Shown: positions 1 to 10,169 of the stretch, one piece after another
Position numbering within the stretch: position 1 is the first letter of the stretch
How the letters are laid out: each line of letters begins with the position of its first letter
Source: Rhodocyclaceae bacterium
Lineage (GTDB): Bacteria > Pseudomonadota > Gammaproteobacteria > Burkholderiales > Rhodocyclaceae
Assembly (NCBI GenBank): GCA_006218025.1
Contig: VBWA01000008.1
Coordinates: 1-64,000 of the forward strand
DNA length: 64,000 nt
Direction of reading: 5' to 3'
Translations under genes and position numbers: made by a program
The notes under the pieces: generated by a model
The model's input: only the letters and a program-made list of their open reading frames with translations
Databases searched by the model: none
Told to the model about the DNA's origin: nothing

Positions 1-69
1 CTGCGGCCCCGCGGCTACGCCCCGAAGGAAGTCCCCTTGGGGGACGATTTCTTCACAAGCTTTGATTCC

Positions 70-879
70 ATGCTGGTCGACACCCACTGCCATCTCGACG
101 CCGCCGAGTTCGATGGCGACCGTGACGCGGTGGCCGATGCGGCGACGCGGGCCGGAGTAGGGCTGATCGTGGTGCCGTCGGTAGAGCGCGCCAATTTCGG
201 TGCCGTCGCCTCGGTTTGCCGCGATTATTCGGGTTGTGTCGCGGCCTACGGTATTCATCCCATGTATGTCGCGCGAGCCCGTGAATCAGACCTCGACGCC
301 CTGCGAGAAACTGTCCTGCGCGAGCATCCTCTGGCCGTGGGCGAAATCGGACTCGATCGCTTTGTGGAGCCGCGCGATGACGCGCGGCAGGAGTTCTATT
401 TCACCGCCCAGTTGAAAATCGCCCGTGATGCCGGCCTGCCGGTCTTGCTGCATATCCGGCGTGCCATCGACCCGATATTGAAGCAGCTGCGGCTTTGTCC
501 GGTACCCGGCGGGATTGCCCATGCCTTCAACGGCAGCCGCCAGCAGGCCGACGAATTCATCAAGCTCGGCTTCAAGCTGGGCTTCGGCGGCGCGATGACT
601 TTTCCGCGCGCCAGCCGCATCCGCGAACTCGCGGCGACGCTGCCGCTCGATGCCATCGTGCTGGAAACCGATGCGCCGGACATCCCGCCGGAGTGGAAAG
701 TCGGCGCCCGCAACACGCCGGATCAACTGCCGCGCATTGCGCAAACGCTGGCCGACCTGCGCGGCATTGCCGTGCAGGAGATTGCCGAGGCCACCACGGC
801 CAATGCCGCCGCGGTGCTTCCCGGGCTTGCCTGCCCGCGAAGCGGAAGCCCAGGCAGGCAAAGCCCCCGGCTACACTAA
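70..879 (+). CDS. TatD-family metal-dependent hydrolase (DNase-like)
   Basis: Predicted metal-dependent hydrolase of the TatD family, a TIM-barrel group that includes 3'-5' exonucleases and D-aminoacyl-tRNA deacylase-like enzymes. The family signatures are visible: DTHCHLD at the N-terminus, YGIHP near residue 60, GEIGLD near 92, and LETDAPDI in the C-terminal third. The ATG at 70 is chosen because the conserved [10 protein letters not shown] begins there; an upstream in-frame start would add eleven residues unlike the family. No clear Shine-Dalgarno precedes it. The last ~15 residues (after LPGLA) are low-complexity and not family-like, so the 3' end may have been remodelled. Which TatD paralogue this is cannot be decided here. 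Confidence 0.88.
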   Translation: MLVDTHCHLDAAEFDGDRDAVADAATRAGVGLIVVPSVERANFGAVASVCRDYSGCVAAYGIHPMYVARARESDLDALRETVLREHPLAVGEIGLDRFVEPRDDARQEFYFTAQLKIARDAGLPVLLHIRRAIDPILKQLRLCPVPGGIAHAFNGSRQQADEFIKLGFKLGFGGAMTFPRASRIRELAATLPLDAIVLETDAPDIPPEWKVGARNTPDQLPRIAQTLADLRGIAVQEIAEATTANAAAVLPGLACPRSGSPGRQSPRLH

Positions 880-923
880 CGTTTTCCCAACCCCCCCCAA
901 CCAACCCCAATAAGGAGCGACCC

Positions 924-1427
924 ATGAGTACAACAATATCCCTGCGCGGAACCCCCGTTCGCGTCGATGGCGATTTGCCCGCTGCCGGATCGAAGGCCCC
1001 GGATTTCAAACTGACCAGCGCGGCGCTGGCCGATGTCTCGCTCAAGGACTTTGCCGGCAAGCGCAAGGTGATGAACATTTACCCGAGCATCGATACGCCG
1101 ACCTGCGCCACATCGACCCGCAAGTTCAACGAGGCCGCCGGAGACCTGCCCAACACGGTCGTGCTCTGCGTTTCCGGAGATCTGCCCTTTGCCGCCAAGC
1201 GTTTCTGCGAACTCGAAGGCCTGAAGAACGTCGCCCATCTGTCCACCTTCCGCCATCCGGAATTCCTCAAGGCCTGGGGTGTGGCCATGGCCGACGGCCC
1301 GATGGCGGGACTTACCGCGCGTGCCGTGGTCGTGCTGGACGAAAACGACAAGGTGATTCACGCCGAAATGGTGCCGGAGATCGCGCAGGAGCCCAACTAC
1401 GCGGCAGCGCTGAAGTCACTCGGCTAA
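924..1427 (+). CDS. tpx: Thiol peroxidase (atypical 2-Cys peroxiredoxin)
   Basis: Reduces hydrogen peroxide and alkyl hydroperoxides with thioredoxin as electron donor. The 167-residue length is normal for Tpx. The peroxidatic cysteine is C61 in the motif PSIDTPTCA and the resolving cysteine is C95 (KRFCE), the arrangement of the Tpx subfamily. A good Shine-Dalgarno (AAGGAG at 912-917) sits before the ATG. The gene is followed by a strong palindromic terminator shared with the convergent typA. It is probably transcribed alone or with the TatD gene, 44 bp upstream. Confidence 0.95.
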   Translation: MSTTISLRGTPVRVDGDLPAAGSKAPDFKLTSAALADVSLKDFAGKRKVMNIYPSIDTPTCATSTRKFNEAAGDLPNTVVLCVSGDLPFAAKRFCELEGLKNVAHLSTFRHPEFLKAWGVAMADGPMAGLTARAVVVLDENDKVIHAEMVPEIAQEPNYAAALKSLG

Positions 1428-1475
1428 GTCGGAGCAAACTCGGCGCGCTGTCAGCGCCGACTCTGGCAAGTAAAA

Positions 1476-1499
1476 ACGGGAGCCGCGGCTCCCGTTTTT

Positions 1500-1501
<2 letters not shown>
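1476..1501. terminator. Bidirectional intrinsic terminator between tpx and typA
   Basis: A perfect 20-bp palindrome (ACGGGAGCCG/CGGCTCCCGT, 1476-1495) is preceded by AAAAA and followed by a T run, so it can stop transcription of tpx on the plus strand and typA on the minus strand. It overlaps the typA stop codon region. Confidence 0.9.
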
Positions 1502-3317
<1,816 letters not shown>

Positions 3318-3421
3318 AGTGGGGGGCAGTGGTTGTTTCGGTGGGTTGTTGCGACGCGGAATAACCGAATATTATATCACCCTTATGCTTGCATTTCTGT
3401 TGAATTTTCAGGGAATTATTT

Positions 3422-4159
3422 ATGCTCGGTATCATCGGCGGCAGCGGCTTGACCCAGCTGGCGAACCTGGATGTGTCCCACCGCGAGGTGGTGCGCACAC
3501 CCTATGGCGAGCCTTCCGGCCCGCTGACCTTCGGCCGCGTCGGTTGCCAGGACGTGGTTTTTGTCGCTCGCCACGGCTACGGGCATACCATCCCGCCGCA
3601 CATGGTGAATTACCGCGCCAATATGCACGCGCTGCAAACCTCGGGCGCGACGCAGGTCATCTCTATCGCATCGGTGGGCGGAATTCGAGGCGATCTCGGA
3701 CCCGGCACCCTCGTGGTACCGCACCAAATCATCGACTACACCTGGGGGCGAGAGATGACCTTCCAGTCGGGCGGTGAGGGCCCCGTGGTGCACGTGGATT
3801 TCACCGAACCTTATGATGGCGGCGTGCGCAAGCTGCTGCTCGATGTCGCACAGCGGATCGGCGAGGAAATGGTCGATGGCGCGGTGTATGCCACCACGCA
3901 GGGGCCGCGGCTGGAGACGGCGGCCGAGATTCAGCGCATGTGCGGAGATGGAGCCGACGTCGTCGGCATGACCGGCATGCCGGAGGCGGCCCTGGCGCGC
4001 GAACTGCAACTGCCCTATGCGGCGCTTTGCGTGGTTTCCAACTGGGCGGCAGGACGCGGAGACTCCTTGCATGCCATCAAGTTCGCCAGTGTCGAGTCCG
4101 TGCTGCACCTGGCCATGGGTCGGGTCCGCCGGGTCATCGAAGGAATTTGCCAAGCATAA
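3422..4159 (+). CDS. mtnP: S-methyl-5'-thioadenosine/thioinosine phosphorylase
   Basis: Purine nucleoside phosphorylase family 2 enzyme that phosphorolyses methylthio-nucleosides in polyamine/methionine salvage. Family features: N-terminal phosphate-binding [28 protein letters not shown], and the substrate-site segment [13 protein letters not shown] followed by [14 protein letters not shown]. At 245 residues it matches the shorter bacterial proteins, some of which act on methylthioinosine. Substrate choice (MTA or MTI) cannot be settled by eye. The stop codon overlaps the start of a small frame (4159-4311) that leads into def. Confidence 0.9.
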   Translation: MLGIIGGSGLTQLANLDVSHREVVRTPYGEPSGPLTFGRVGCQDVVFVARHGYGHTIPPHMVNYRANMHALQTSGATQVISIASVGGIRGDLGPGTLVVPHQIIDYTWGREMTFQSGGEGPVVHVDFTEPYDGGVRKLLLDVAQRIGEEMVDGAVYATTQGPRLETAAEIQRMCGDGADVVGMTGMPEAALARELQLPYAALCVVSNWAAGRGDSLHAIKFASVESVLHLAMGRVRRVIEGICQA

Positions 4160-4311
4160 TGGCCCTCGCTTTGCGTACCTGGGATTCCGCTTTATGTCCC
4201 GAAGGGACGGTATCCCCTGGTGGGACGCGGGCAGGCAACGCTCGCAAACCCGGCTCGCTGCCCCCCACGAGGGGGCGCATTTCGCCTTGGGACGGCCCGG
4301 CGGCGAAATGA
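4159..4311 (+). CDS. Repeat-derived 50-residue bridge ORF between mtnP and def
   Basis: A complete small frame starts at an ATG overlapping the mtnP stop (TAATG) and ends in a TGA overlapping the def ATG (ATGA). The peptide is rich in Gly, Pro and Arg, and its DNA consists of two repeat elements, so no function is claimed for it as a protein. What can be seen is that it keeps ribosomes in continuous termination-reinitiation from mtnP to def, which lacks a Shine-Dalgarno of its own. The same arrangement occurs at padB/padC and padF/padG. Confidence 0.4.
   Translation: MALALRTWDSALCPEGTVSPGGTRAGNARKPGSLPPTRGRISPWDGPAAK
4194..4222. repeat. GGGACGGTATCCCC-type short repeat
   Basis: Contains TCCCGAAGGGA followed by GGGACGGTATCCCC. 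The same GGGACGGTATCCC or its complement recurs near 25787-25880 and 44953-45038, always in non-coding or bridge sequence. Each copy pairs a short hairpin with the GACGGTATCCC block. Confidence 0.6.
4229..4307 (-). repeat. ~100-bp GC-rich intergenic repeat, short variant, inverted
   Basis: Read on the minus strand it carries GGGCCGTCCCAAGG followed by a CCCCCTCGTGGGGGG hairpin. This is a variant of the GGGCCGCCCCAAGG plus C-run/G-run hairpin element at padB/padC, lolD and ebfC/recR. It ends immediately before the def start codon. Confidence 0.65.
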
Positions 4312-4835
4312 TCCGCGACGTCTTGCGCATGGGCGATCCGCGGTTGCTGCGCGTGGCACGGCCGGTGACGGAGTTTGGCACGCCGCAGCTGGCCGCGCTG
4401 TTGCAGGACATGCGCGACACCATGGCGCATCTCGATGGCGCCGGACTCGCCGCTCCGCAGATCGGCGTCGATCTGCGTGTGGTGATTTTCGGGGGCATGG
4501 CGAATCCCCGTTACCCGGATTCGCCGGCGGTGCCTGATACCGTGCTGATCAATCCGGAACTCGTGCCGCTGAGCGATGAAGAGGAAGCGGGCTGGGAAGG
4601 CTGTCTCTCGGTACCCGGCCTGCGCGGCTGGGTGCCGCGCTGGAAGCGCCTGCGCTATGCCGGCTGCGACGAAACCGGGCGGCGTCTCGAGCGCACGGTG
4701 GACGGCTTCCATGCGCGGGTCGTGCAGCATGAGTGCGACCATCTTGACGGCATCCTGTACCCGATGCGAATCAGGGACTTTCGCCTGTTCGGCTTCACCG
4801 ATGTCCTGAATGTTCCCGGTATCGCCGAGGAATAG
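4308..4835 (+). CDS. def: Peptide deformylase
   Basis: Removes the N-formyl group from nascent proteins using a metal at the active site. All three signatures are present: [10 protein letters not shown] (motif I), EGCLSVPG (motif II, metal-binding Cys) and QHECDHLDG (motif III, HExxH). The start at 4308 is chosen because family similarity begins at [14 protein letters not shown]. It has no Shine-Dalgarno and instead overlaps the stop of an upstream repeat-derived frame (ATGA). The 175-residue length is normal. This copy is not next to fmt, so it is probably a second (def2-type) deformylase. Confidence 0.95.
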   Translation: MIRDVLRMGDPRLLRVARPVTEFGTPQLAALLQDMRDTMAHLDGAGLAAPQIGVDLRVVIFGGMANPRYPDSPAVPDTVLINPELVPLSDEEEAGWEGCLSVPGLRGWVPRWKRLRYAGCDETGRRLERTVDGFHARVVQHECDHLDGILYPMRIRDFRLFGFTDVLNVPGIAEE

Positions 4836-4893
4836 GCGGTTGCTGCCTGCCGCGGCGCGGTTTTCCACCGGGCCGGGCAAGCCCCTTTAGCTT

Positions 4894-4918
4894 AAAAGTC
4901 GGCGCCGGCGGGACGGCG
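4894..4918 (+). repeat. 24-bp dispersed repeat, copy 1 (variant)
   Basis: AAAAGTCGGCGCCGGCGGGA followed by CGGCG. It lies between def and the diguanylate cyclase gene, both of which end here. It differs from the family core GTCGGCGCTGGCGACACGG at a few positions. Confidence 0.65.
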
Positions 4919-4920
4919 AT

Positions 4921-6387
4921 TCAAGCCGGGTTTGGCCTTGCGGCCACTTCCACCCGGTTGCGCCCGCCATGCTTGGCCGCATACAGGGCGGTGTCGGCGC
5001 GATCCACTGTCTGATCGGAGGACTCGGCACCGTCATACTCGCTGACACCGACGCTGAGGGTCACGGCAATGCGCTGGCCATCGACCTCGATGGGCGTTGC
5101 CGCGATGCGTTGCCGCAGGGTCTCGGCGATGCGTTCCGCTTCATTTTGATCGCAGCCGCGCAACACCAGCAGGAATTCCTCGCCGCCCCAGCGCACCGCG
5201 ATGTCCGATTCGCGCAGTCCGGCCAGCAGCAGAGCGGCGACGCTCTCCAGTACCCGGTCGCCGGCCAGGTGGCCGTAGCGGTCATTGATTTCCTTGAAGT
5301 GGTCGATGTCGGCGAGCAGCATGGAAATCGGTTGCGGTACCCGGCGGTATTCGGCCAGCAGCTTTTCGATCAGGATGGTGAAGGCATGGCGATTGAGCAG
5401 GCCGGTGAGTTTGTCGGTCGAGGCCATTTCCTCGATGCGATGCTGGTAGCGCGACAGCACCAGGTGCGTCAGGAACAGCACTACCAGCGTCACGGCCAGG
5501 CTGATGGCGAGGTTGGCATACAGCGTGCGGCGGATGCCGGCGAGCGCCACCTCTTCGTTCTGCTCGACGAACAGATACCACTTCAGTTCGGGCAGGTAAT
5601 TGACATTGAGGATGTGGTTGTCGCCGTCGGACACGTACTGGTAGGAACCGGACTTCTCCTGGAGGATGCGGTCGACCAGCGGTCCCAGGCCCGGGGTGCT
5701 GCGCAAGTCGGGAGCGCGGTTGGTCTGGTTGCCGAAGACAACAACCCGTCCCTTGGCGTCGACAAAATAGATGGTGCGCTGAAACTGCTGCTGATACTCG
5801 GCAATCAGGCGGCGTACTGCATCCACGGTCAGGCCTATCCCCGTCGCGCCGATGTAGTTGCCCGAGAAATCGAAGACCCGGTAGTTGATGAAAATGGTCA
5901 GCGCGTCGGCGTTGGCGAGATCGGGGTCGACATTGATCTCGTAGTCCTGCTTCATGTCGCGTACGCGGTAATACCAGACATCGCGCGGTTCCTTGGGCGA
6001 GACGCGCTTGAGCACGCCTTCGCCGGTGTAGTAGATGCCGCTCTTCTCGGAAACGAAAAAGCTGCTGAAGGCGCCGTAGCGCTCTTTCATTTCGCGCAGA
6101 TAGCGGGCCATGTCGGCGATATTGCGCTCGCCCTTCAGCACCCAGTCGCGCAGAAAGGTGTCGTTCGCCATGGTCGAGGAAATCAGCACCGGCCGCACCA
6201 GGTCCTTCTGGATTTCGGAGTAGATGTTGCTCGCGGTGAGCGGCAGGTCCTGGCCGATGATGGCGCTGCGAATCGCCTGTTTCGACACGAAATAGCCGAA
6301 CAGCGTGGTCGCGAAGAAGCCGGTCGTCAGCAACAGGCCCAGGAGCAGCAGCAGGCCGCGCCGGTCGAAAATGCGAAATTTATTCAT
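4921..6387 (-). CDS. Membrane sensor diguanylate cyclase (Cache-GGDEF)
   Basis: Makes cyclic di-GMP in response to a periplasmic signal. Order of parts: N-terminal membrane helix (about residues 10-33), a roughly 240-residue periplasmic region with dCache-like features (YYTGEGVLKR, then a stretch ending GATGIGLTVD), a second membrane helix near residue 290, then a GGDEF domain with the active signature RWGGEEF. The product-inhibition I-site RESD lies exactly five residues before GGEEF, so feedback inhibition should operate. The start codon follows a short leader after the 24-bp repeat near 6412. The ligand is unknown. Confidence 0.92.
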   Translation of the reverse strand: MNKFRIFDRRGLLLLLGLLLTTGFFATTLFGYFVSKQAIRSAIIGQDLPLTASNIYSEIQKDLVRPVLISSTMANDTFLRDWVLKGERNIADMARYLREMKERYGAFSSFFVSEKSGIYYTGEGVLKRVSPKEPRDVWYYRVRDMKQDYEINVDPDLANADALTIFINYRVFDFSGNYIGATGIGLTVDAVRRLIAEYQQQFQRTIYFVDAKGRVVVFGNQTNRAPDLRSTPGLGPLVDRILQEKSGSYQYVSDGDNHILNVNYLPELKWYLFVEQNEEVALAGIRRTLYANLAISLAVTLVVLFLTHLVLSRYQHRIEEMASTDKLTGLLNRHAFTILIEKLLAEYRRVPQPISMLLADIDHFKEINDRYGHLAGDRVLESVAALLLAGLRESDIAVRWGGEEFLLVLRGCDQNEAERIAETLRQRIAATPIEVDGQRIAVTLSVGVSEYDGAESSDQTVDRADTALYAAKHGGRNRVEVAARPNPA

Positions 6388-6411
6388 GGGACCGGCATTC
6401 TATGGCATCCG

Positions 6412-6434
6412 CGCCGTATCACCAGCGCCGACTT
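6412..6434 (-). repeat. 24-bp dispersed repeat, copy 2
   Basis: CGCCGTATCACCAGCGCCGA followed by CTT, the reverse orientation of the family. It lies between the thioesterase stop and the diguanylate cyclase start. Confidence 0.75.
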
Positions 6435-6477
6435 CTGCGCCGGCCCTGGGGAAAATCGCCGGCGCTGCCCGCTCCGG

Positions 6478-6879
6478 TCAGCTTGCCTTGGCGAGTTTGG
6501 CCTTGAGTCTTTGCGCCGTCTTCTCGACGCCGACGATGAATCGGTTGTGTTTGCCGCGGGCAACTTCTTCGACGGCATCGCGTGCGGTAAAGCTGAAGGA
6601 TACGGCACCGCCATTGACTTCGTCGAGCGTGACCGTGATTTCCACCCACATGCCCAGCAGCGTGGCGCCGACGTGATCCAGCTCAACCCGGGTGCCTACC
6701 GAGTCCTTGCCCGGCTCGATGTGCTGCAGCAGCAGATCGCGGCAGGCCATTTCGATGTCATAGAGCAGGTTGGGGGTCGAGTAGACCCGGCAGTCCTCGC
6801 CCATGAAACTGATGGTGCGCTCGCGGTCGATATCGACGTGGCGGGTGGCCGTGAGACCGGCTTTAAGTGTTTCGCTCAT
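6478..6879 (-). CDS. Hot-dog fold acyl-CoA thioesterase (fluoroacetyl-CoA thioesterase-like)
   Basis: A 133-residue protein resembling FlK-type hot-dog thioesterases, with the typical STPNLLYDIEMACRDLL segment, a central HVGATLLGMWVEI strand/helix, and FSFTARDAVEEVARGKHNRFIV at the C-terminal half. The start MSETLKAGL is chosen because it matches the family; longer frames are unlike it. It is 29 bp downstream of the acyl-CoA synthetase-like gene on the same strand and is likely co-transcribed, suggesting both act on the same CoA ester. The natural substrate is not known. Confidence 0.75.
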   Translation of the reverse strand: MSETLKAGLTATRHVDIDRERTISFMGEDCRVYSTPNLLYDIEMACRDLLLQHIEPGKDSVGTRVELDHVGATLLGMWVEITVTLDEVNGGAVSFSFTARDAVEEVARGKHNRFIVGVEKTAQRLKAKLAKAS

Positions 6880-6908
6880 GATTGGTCCTTGATTGATGTG
6901 CTTATGTT

Positions 6909-9011
6909 TCAGTGACGGCTTCTGAGGGAGTCGGCGTAGAGGCGTGCCTCGACGTAGCGCACCAGCGCCCGGGTGCCGCGCGCGCAGTTGCGGAACACGC
7001 AGACGCCCTGGTCCATCAGGCCGGCGCACATGGCGTCGTAGAGCTGCCCGCCATCCACGATGCCGATCACCGGTTTGTCGTTGCGATCGACCAGCGGCGG
7101 CATCAGATGCACGGTGCTTTTCGGGTCCGTGATGTCGAAGCCGGGGCGCAGTGTGCTTTGCTGCAGCGCCCGCACGGCGGGCGCCGTCGGATCGAGTCCG
7201 ACCACGACAGCGTCGATTCCGGGATCCTGCAGAAAGGCCTCGACGATTTGCAGGTGGGCTTCGTCATCGGCGCCGGGGTTGATGTCGATCGGGTTTCTGA
7301 CCTCGACCAGGGCATTGAGCTTCTTGGCCAGCAGAATGTCTTCCAGGCGCTTGACCGTATCCTCCTCGAGGGCGCCCATGGTCATGGCGAAGGTATCCGA
7401 CTCGATGGAATCGGCCATGCCGACCGCTTCGAAGCCGGCGCCGCTGATGGCTCCCAGGCGATTGCCGCCGATCTTCTTGCTGTGCAGTGCGCCAGCGATG
7501 TAGAACAGGTCGTCGAAGCTGTTGAAGTCCTCGGCGACGATCGCTCCCGCCTGGCGCACCACCGATTCGAACAGGACCGGTCCGCCCGCGATCGAGGCGG
7601 TATGGCCCATGACGCCGCCCATGCCGGGAGCGGTCTTGCCGGATTTGTAGACCACCACCTGCTTGCCCTTGAGCACGGCCTTGCGCACTGCCCTGGCGAA
7701 GTCGAGCCCGTCGAGATCCTTGAAGCCCTCGATGTAGATGCCGATGGTTTCGATTTCGGGCAACTCGGCAAAATAGCCGAGCATGTCGCCGTGGGTGAGA
7801 TCGGTCTGGTTGCCCAAGGCCAGCATGTAGCGCGGATCCAGCCAGGGGTTCTGGCTGATGCGCGTGATCATGAAGGCGCCGCTCTGGCTCAGCATCACCG
7901 AGTTGCGCTCGGCCTTCTTCTGCGGCTTCGGCAGCCGCTCCAGCGGGATGAACCAGGAGTCGTAGGAGCCGGGATGCGAGACCACGCCGAGGCAGTTGGC
8001 GCCGAGGAAAACCGGGCCGCCGCCCGGTCTGGCGTGGGCGGCGTTGATGCGCCCGGCGAGTGCAGCGGCGGGCTCGCGGCTGGCCTTGGTTTCGCCCAGG
8101 CTGCCGGGGATCAGCATCACCGATTCGACCGAATCGGTTTCGATGATTTCATCGACCAGTTCGTAGACGGCGCTGGCCGCCACCGCGACGATCAGCAGGT
8201 CGAGCTTGTGGTCCAGCGCCTTCAGGCTTTCGACGCACTTGACGCCGTCGATCTCGGTCTCGCCGGGGCGGATGATGCACAGGCGCTCCTTGCTGTAGCC
8301 GCTACCCATCAGGTTGCGCAGAATGATGCGGCCGAAATTCATGTTGGAAGACGATACACCGATGATGCCGATCGAGGCCGGATGGATCAGCTTGTCGATC
8401 TTGTGAATCGGGCGGGGCAGGCGGCCCGCGGGCGGCGCGCCGAATTCGCAACGGGCAGCTTCAACCGTCAGTTGGTCACCCGGATGGACGGGATTGAGCT
8501 CCAGACTCTTGAGTACGAATGCGGCATCCGTGTTGCCCGGCGAGTGGCAGTTTGCCAGCGAGAGCATTTGTTCGAAGCAGCTTTCGAGTTGGCGGTCCGG
8601 GACGGGCTGGCCATCGTGCATGGCGACTGCGGCGAGTCGTTGATAGGCCAGCGTGCGTTTGAACAGGCCAAGGAAGTCGCTGGCACTGGTCAATTCGGCG
8701 GCGGCGTAGACTGACGCCCGATCCTTTTTGAAGTTGCCTTCATCGAGATCGGCATCCAGTCCGCCCAGCCCGGCGCTGATGACCATGCCGAATTCGCGGG
8801 TGTTGTTCAGGCTGATTCGGAGTTCGACCGCGTGCGAGCGTGGGGTCGGCGGCACATTCTGAGCGAATGCCATGTCCAGGCTGGCAAGCAGGGTAGCCAG
8901 TTCTGCCGGGTTCAGAGTGTCGCGCCCCGCGACGGCAGCTTGCCGGAACAATTCCGTCGTTACGGGCTTGTTGGCAACGGCGCGAGTCCTGGACTGTGAC
9001 GGATGCTGCAT
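6909..9011 (-). CDS. ADP-forming acyl-CoA synthetase-like protein with partial ATP-grasp region
   Basis: Large (700 aa) member of the succinyl-CoA synthetase superfamily. About residues 1-200 resemble only the later part of an ATP-grasp domain (an FGMVISAGLGG-like strand, then LELNPV). From about 215 comes a CoA-binding Rossmann domain (IGIIGVSSSNMNFG), then CoA-ligase domains with NSVMLSQSGAF and GVMGHTASIAGG, which contains the histidine phosphorylated in this family. The ATP-grasp region lacks the N-terminal ~60 residues usual for the domain and precedes the CoA-binding part, unlike standard acetate-CoA ligases (ADP-forming). A Shine-Dalgarno (AAGGGAG) precedes the ATG. It diverges from nothing but lies downstream of the PaaX-like gene; its promoter carries a putative operator. 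Confidence 0.75.
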   Translation of the reverse strand: MQHPSQSRTRAVANKPVTTELFRQAAVAGRDTLNPAELATLLASLDMAFAQNVPPTPRSHAVELRISLNNTREFGMVISAGLGGLDADLDEGNFKKDRASVYAAAELTSASDFLGLFKRTLAYQRLAAVAMHDGQPVPDRQLESCFEQMLSLANCHSPGNTDAAFVLKSLELNPVHPGDQLTVEAARCEFGAPPAGRLPRPIHKIDKLIHPASIGIIGVSSSNMNFGRIILRNLMGSGYSKERLCIIRPGETEIDGVKCVESLKALDHKLDLLIVAVAASAVYELVDEIIETDSVESVMLIPGSLGETKASREPAAALAGRINAAHARPGGGPVFLGANCLGVVSHPGSYDSWFIPLERLPKPQKKAERNSVMLSQSGAFMITRISQNPWLDPRYMLALGNQTDLTHGDMLGYFAELPEIETIGIYIEGFKDLDGLDFARAVRKAVLKGKQVVVYKSGKTAPGMGGVMGHTASIAGGPVLFESVVRQAGAIVAEDFNSFDDLFYIAGALHSKKIGGNRLGAISGAGFEAVGMADSIESDTFAMTMGALEEDTVKRLEDILLAKKLNALVEVRNPIDINPGADDEAHLQIVEAFLQDPGIDAVVVGLDPTAPAVRALQQSTLRPGFDITDPKSTVHLMPPLVDRNDKPVIGIVDGGQLYDAMCAGLMDQGVCVFRNCARGTRALVRYVEARLYADSLRSRH

Positions 9012-9059
9012 GCTTTGACTCCCTTGGTGCCGCGATCGACAGGGTGGTGCCGGGGAGCA

Positions 9060-9106
9060 ACTATAACAGATACAGAAATATCAATAAACATTACTATTAA
9101 TGTATC
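9060..9106 (-). promoter_or_regulatory. Promoter and paired GATACA/TGTATC sites upstream of the acyl-CoA synthetase-like gene
   Basis: GATACA at 9069-9074 and TGTATC at 9101-9106 form an inverted pair separated by 26 bp. On the minus strand a TATAGT -10-like box (9060-9065) with a weak TTTATT 17 bp upstream would place one half-site between -10 and -35, a position suited to repression. The same pair, 27 bp apart, occurs on the other side of the PaaX-like gene (10170-10208). Inference: operator of the PaaX-like regulator. Confidence 0.45.
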
Positions 9107-9146
9107 GTTTGATATCCATCAAGTCGGGCGTGAGCCGGAACCGGTA

Positions 9147-10082
9147 TCAGGCGGCGGGCGCCGCGAGGCCGCCGAAACGCTCGTAGAAGTATGGGGCAGC
9201 GGGGGGCAGGGGGCCATTTGCGGTCTCGCAGACTGCCAGCAAATGCTGCTGGGCCAGCGGGTAGGTGATGCTGTACAGGTCGCGGCAAAGCTGCCGGGCG
9301 ACGCCGCCGCTCCAGTTGGCGGGCAGCAGCTGGGATGGCAGTTGCGGATCGTGCAGCAGCGCTCGGCGGAAGTCGTGCATCAGCAGCGTCTGCACCAGGA
9401 AGCACTGCTCGGGATCGAGGTTGCCGGCGGCGCGCATGGTGCGCAATACAGGACGGAACAGTTCGACAAAGTCGTGGTATTTGGCTGCAAGTGCGTCGAG
9501 ATTCCAGCATTCATGCACCAGTTCCTGCAGCGGTTTGCTGGTCAGGGCGCTGATGTTGACGGCTTTCATGGCGACGACCTTGTCGTGCGCTCCCGTCTCC
9601 TGCAGGATGTCGAGCAGGGCGTCGGTATCGGCGGACGGCTGGCCGAGGATGCCTGAGGCCAGCGCGCCGTAGCCCGCCCAGGCCAGTTCCTTGCGCAGGG
9701 CGTCGCGTTGCGAGCCGCCCAGCGATCCGGGGATCATGACCAGTTGCCATTCGCCGGTCCAGGTGTCCTGCGGCGCGAAATAGATCCGGCGATAGGCGTG
9801 TTCGAAGCGGCGCCTGCCGGACGTGGTCAGGCTGTAATAACTCTTGCGGCCCATCTGCTCGGAGACCAGCCATTTTTCCTGGGACAGGCGATAGACGCTG
9901 GTGCGCACCATGCGCTCGTTGAGGCCCAGCGGTTCCACCAGCTTGATGAAGCTGCCGAGCCAGACTGTGCCGCCGTGAGGGGCGATGAAGTCGCCATAGA
10001 TCGTGATGATCAGCGAGTTGGCGCGGGCTGGATGCTGATCGAGGAAGTCCTTGATCCACTGGGTGATGTATCGGCTCTTCAC
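9147..10082 (-). CDS. PaaX-like GntR-superfamily transcriptional regulator
   Basis: Resembles PaaX, the phenylacetyl-CoA-responsive repressor of phenylacetate genes. Visible: N-terminal winged-helix region (SLIITIYGDFIAPHGG, VRTSVYRLSQEKWL, RKSYYSLTTSGRRRF) and the PaaX C-terminal domain ending LPANWSGGVARQLC...YFYERFGGL. The GTG at 10082 is chosen because family similarity begins just after it and AGGA lies a few bases upstream, giving 311 residues, close to E. coli PaaX. It sits between two transcription units carrying matching inverted half-sites, so it probably controls both the acyl-CoA synthetase/thioesterase pair and the fdhD-pad operon. PaaX is best known from the aerobic pathway; control of the anaerobic one here is inference. 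Confidence 0.85.
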   Translation of the reverse strand: MKSRYITQWIKDFLDQHPARANSLIITIYGDFIAPHGGTVWLGSFIKLVEPLGLNERMVRTSVYRLSQEKWLVSEQMGRKSYYSLTTSGRRRFEHAYRRIYFAPQDTWTGEWQLVMIPGSLGGSQRDALRKELAWAGYGALASGILGQPSADTDALLDILQETGAHDKVVAMKAVNISALTSKPLQELVHECWNLDALAAKYHDFVELFRPVLRTMRAAGNLDPEQCFLVQTLLMHDFRRALLHDPQLPSQLLPANWSGGVARQLCRDLYSITYPLAQQHLLAVCETANGPLPPAAPYFYERFGGLAAPAA

Positions 10083-10150
10083 ATTATTCCTAAAAGACGG
10101 ATCGGCGCGGTCGCGACGCTGCACATTGTATTGGATCGTCCGGCATACAG

Positions 10151-10168
10151 CATTAGACAACTCTAATG
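10151..10168. promoter_or_regulatory. 18-bp inverted repeat in the paaX-like/fdhD divergent region
   Basis: CATTAGA-CAAC-TCTAATG, perfect 7-bp arms around a 4-bp centre, without a T run. Its position in a divergent promoter region suggests a protein-binding site rather than a terminator. Confidence 0.45.
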
Positions 10169-10169
10169 T

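Noticed and set aside
4969-6915. Long plus-strand frame opposite the diguanylate cyclase
   Set aside because: It is a shadow of the GGDEF gene with low-complexity composition and no recognisable domain.
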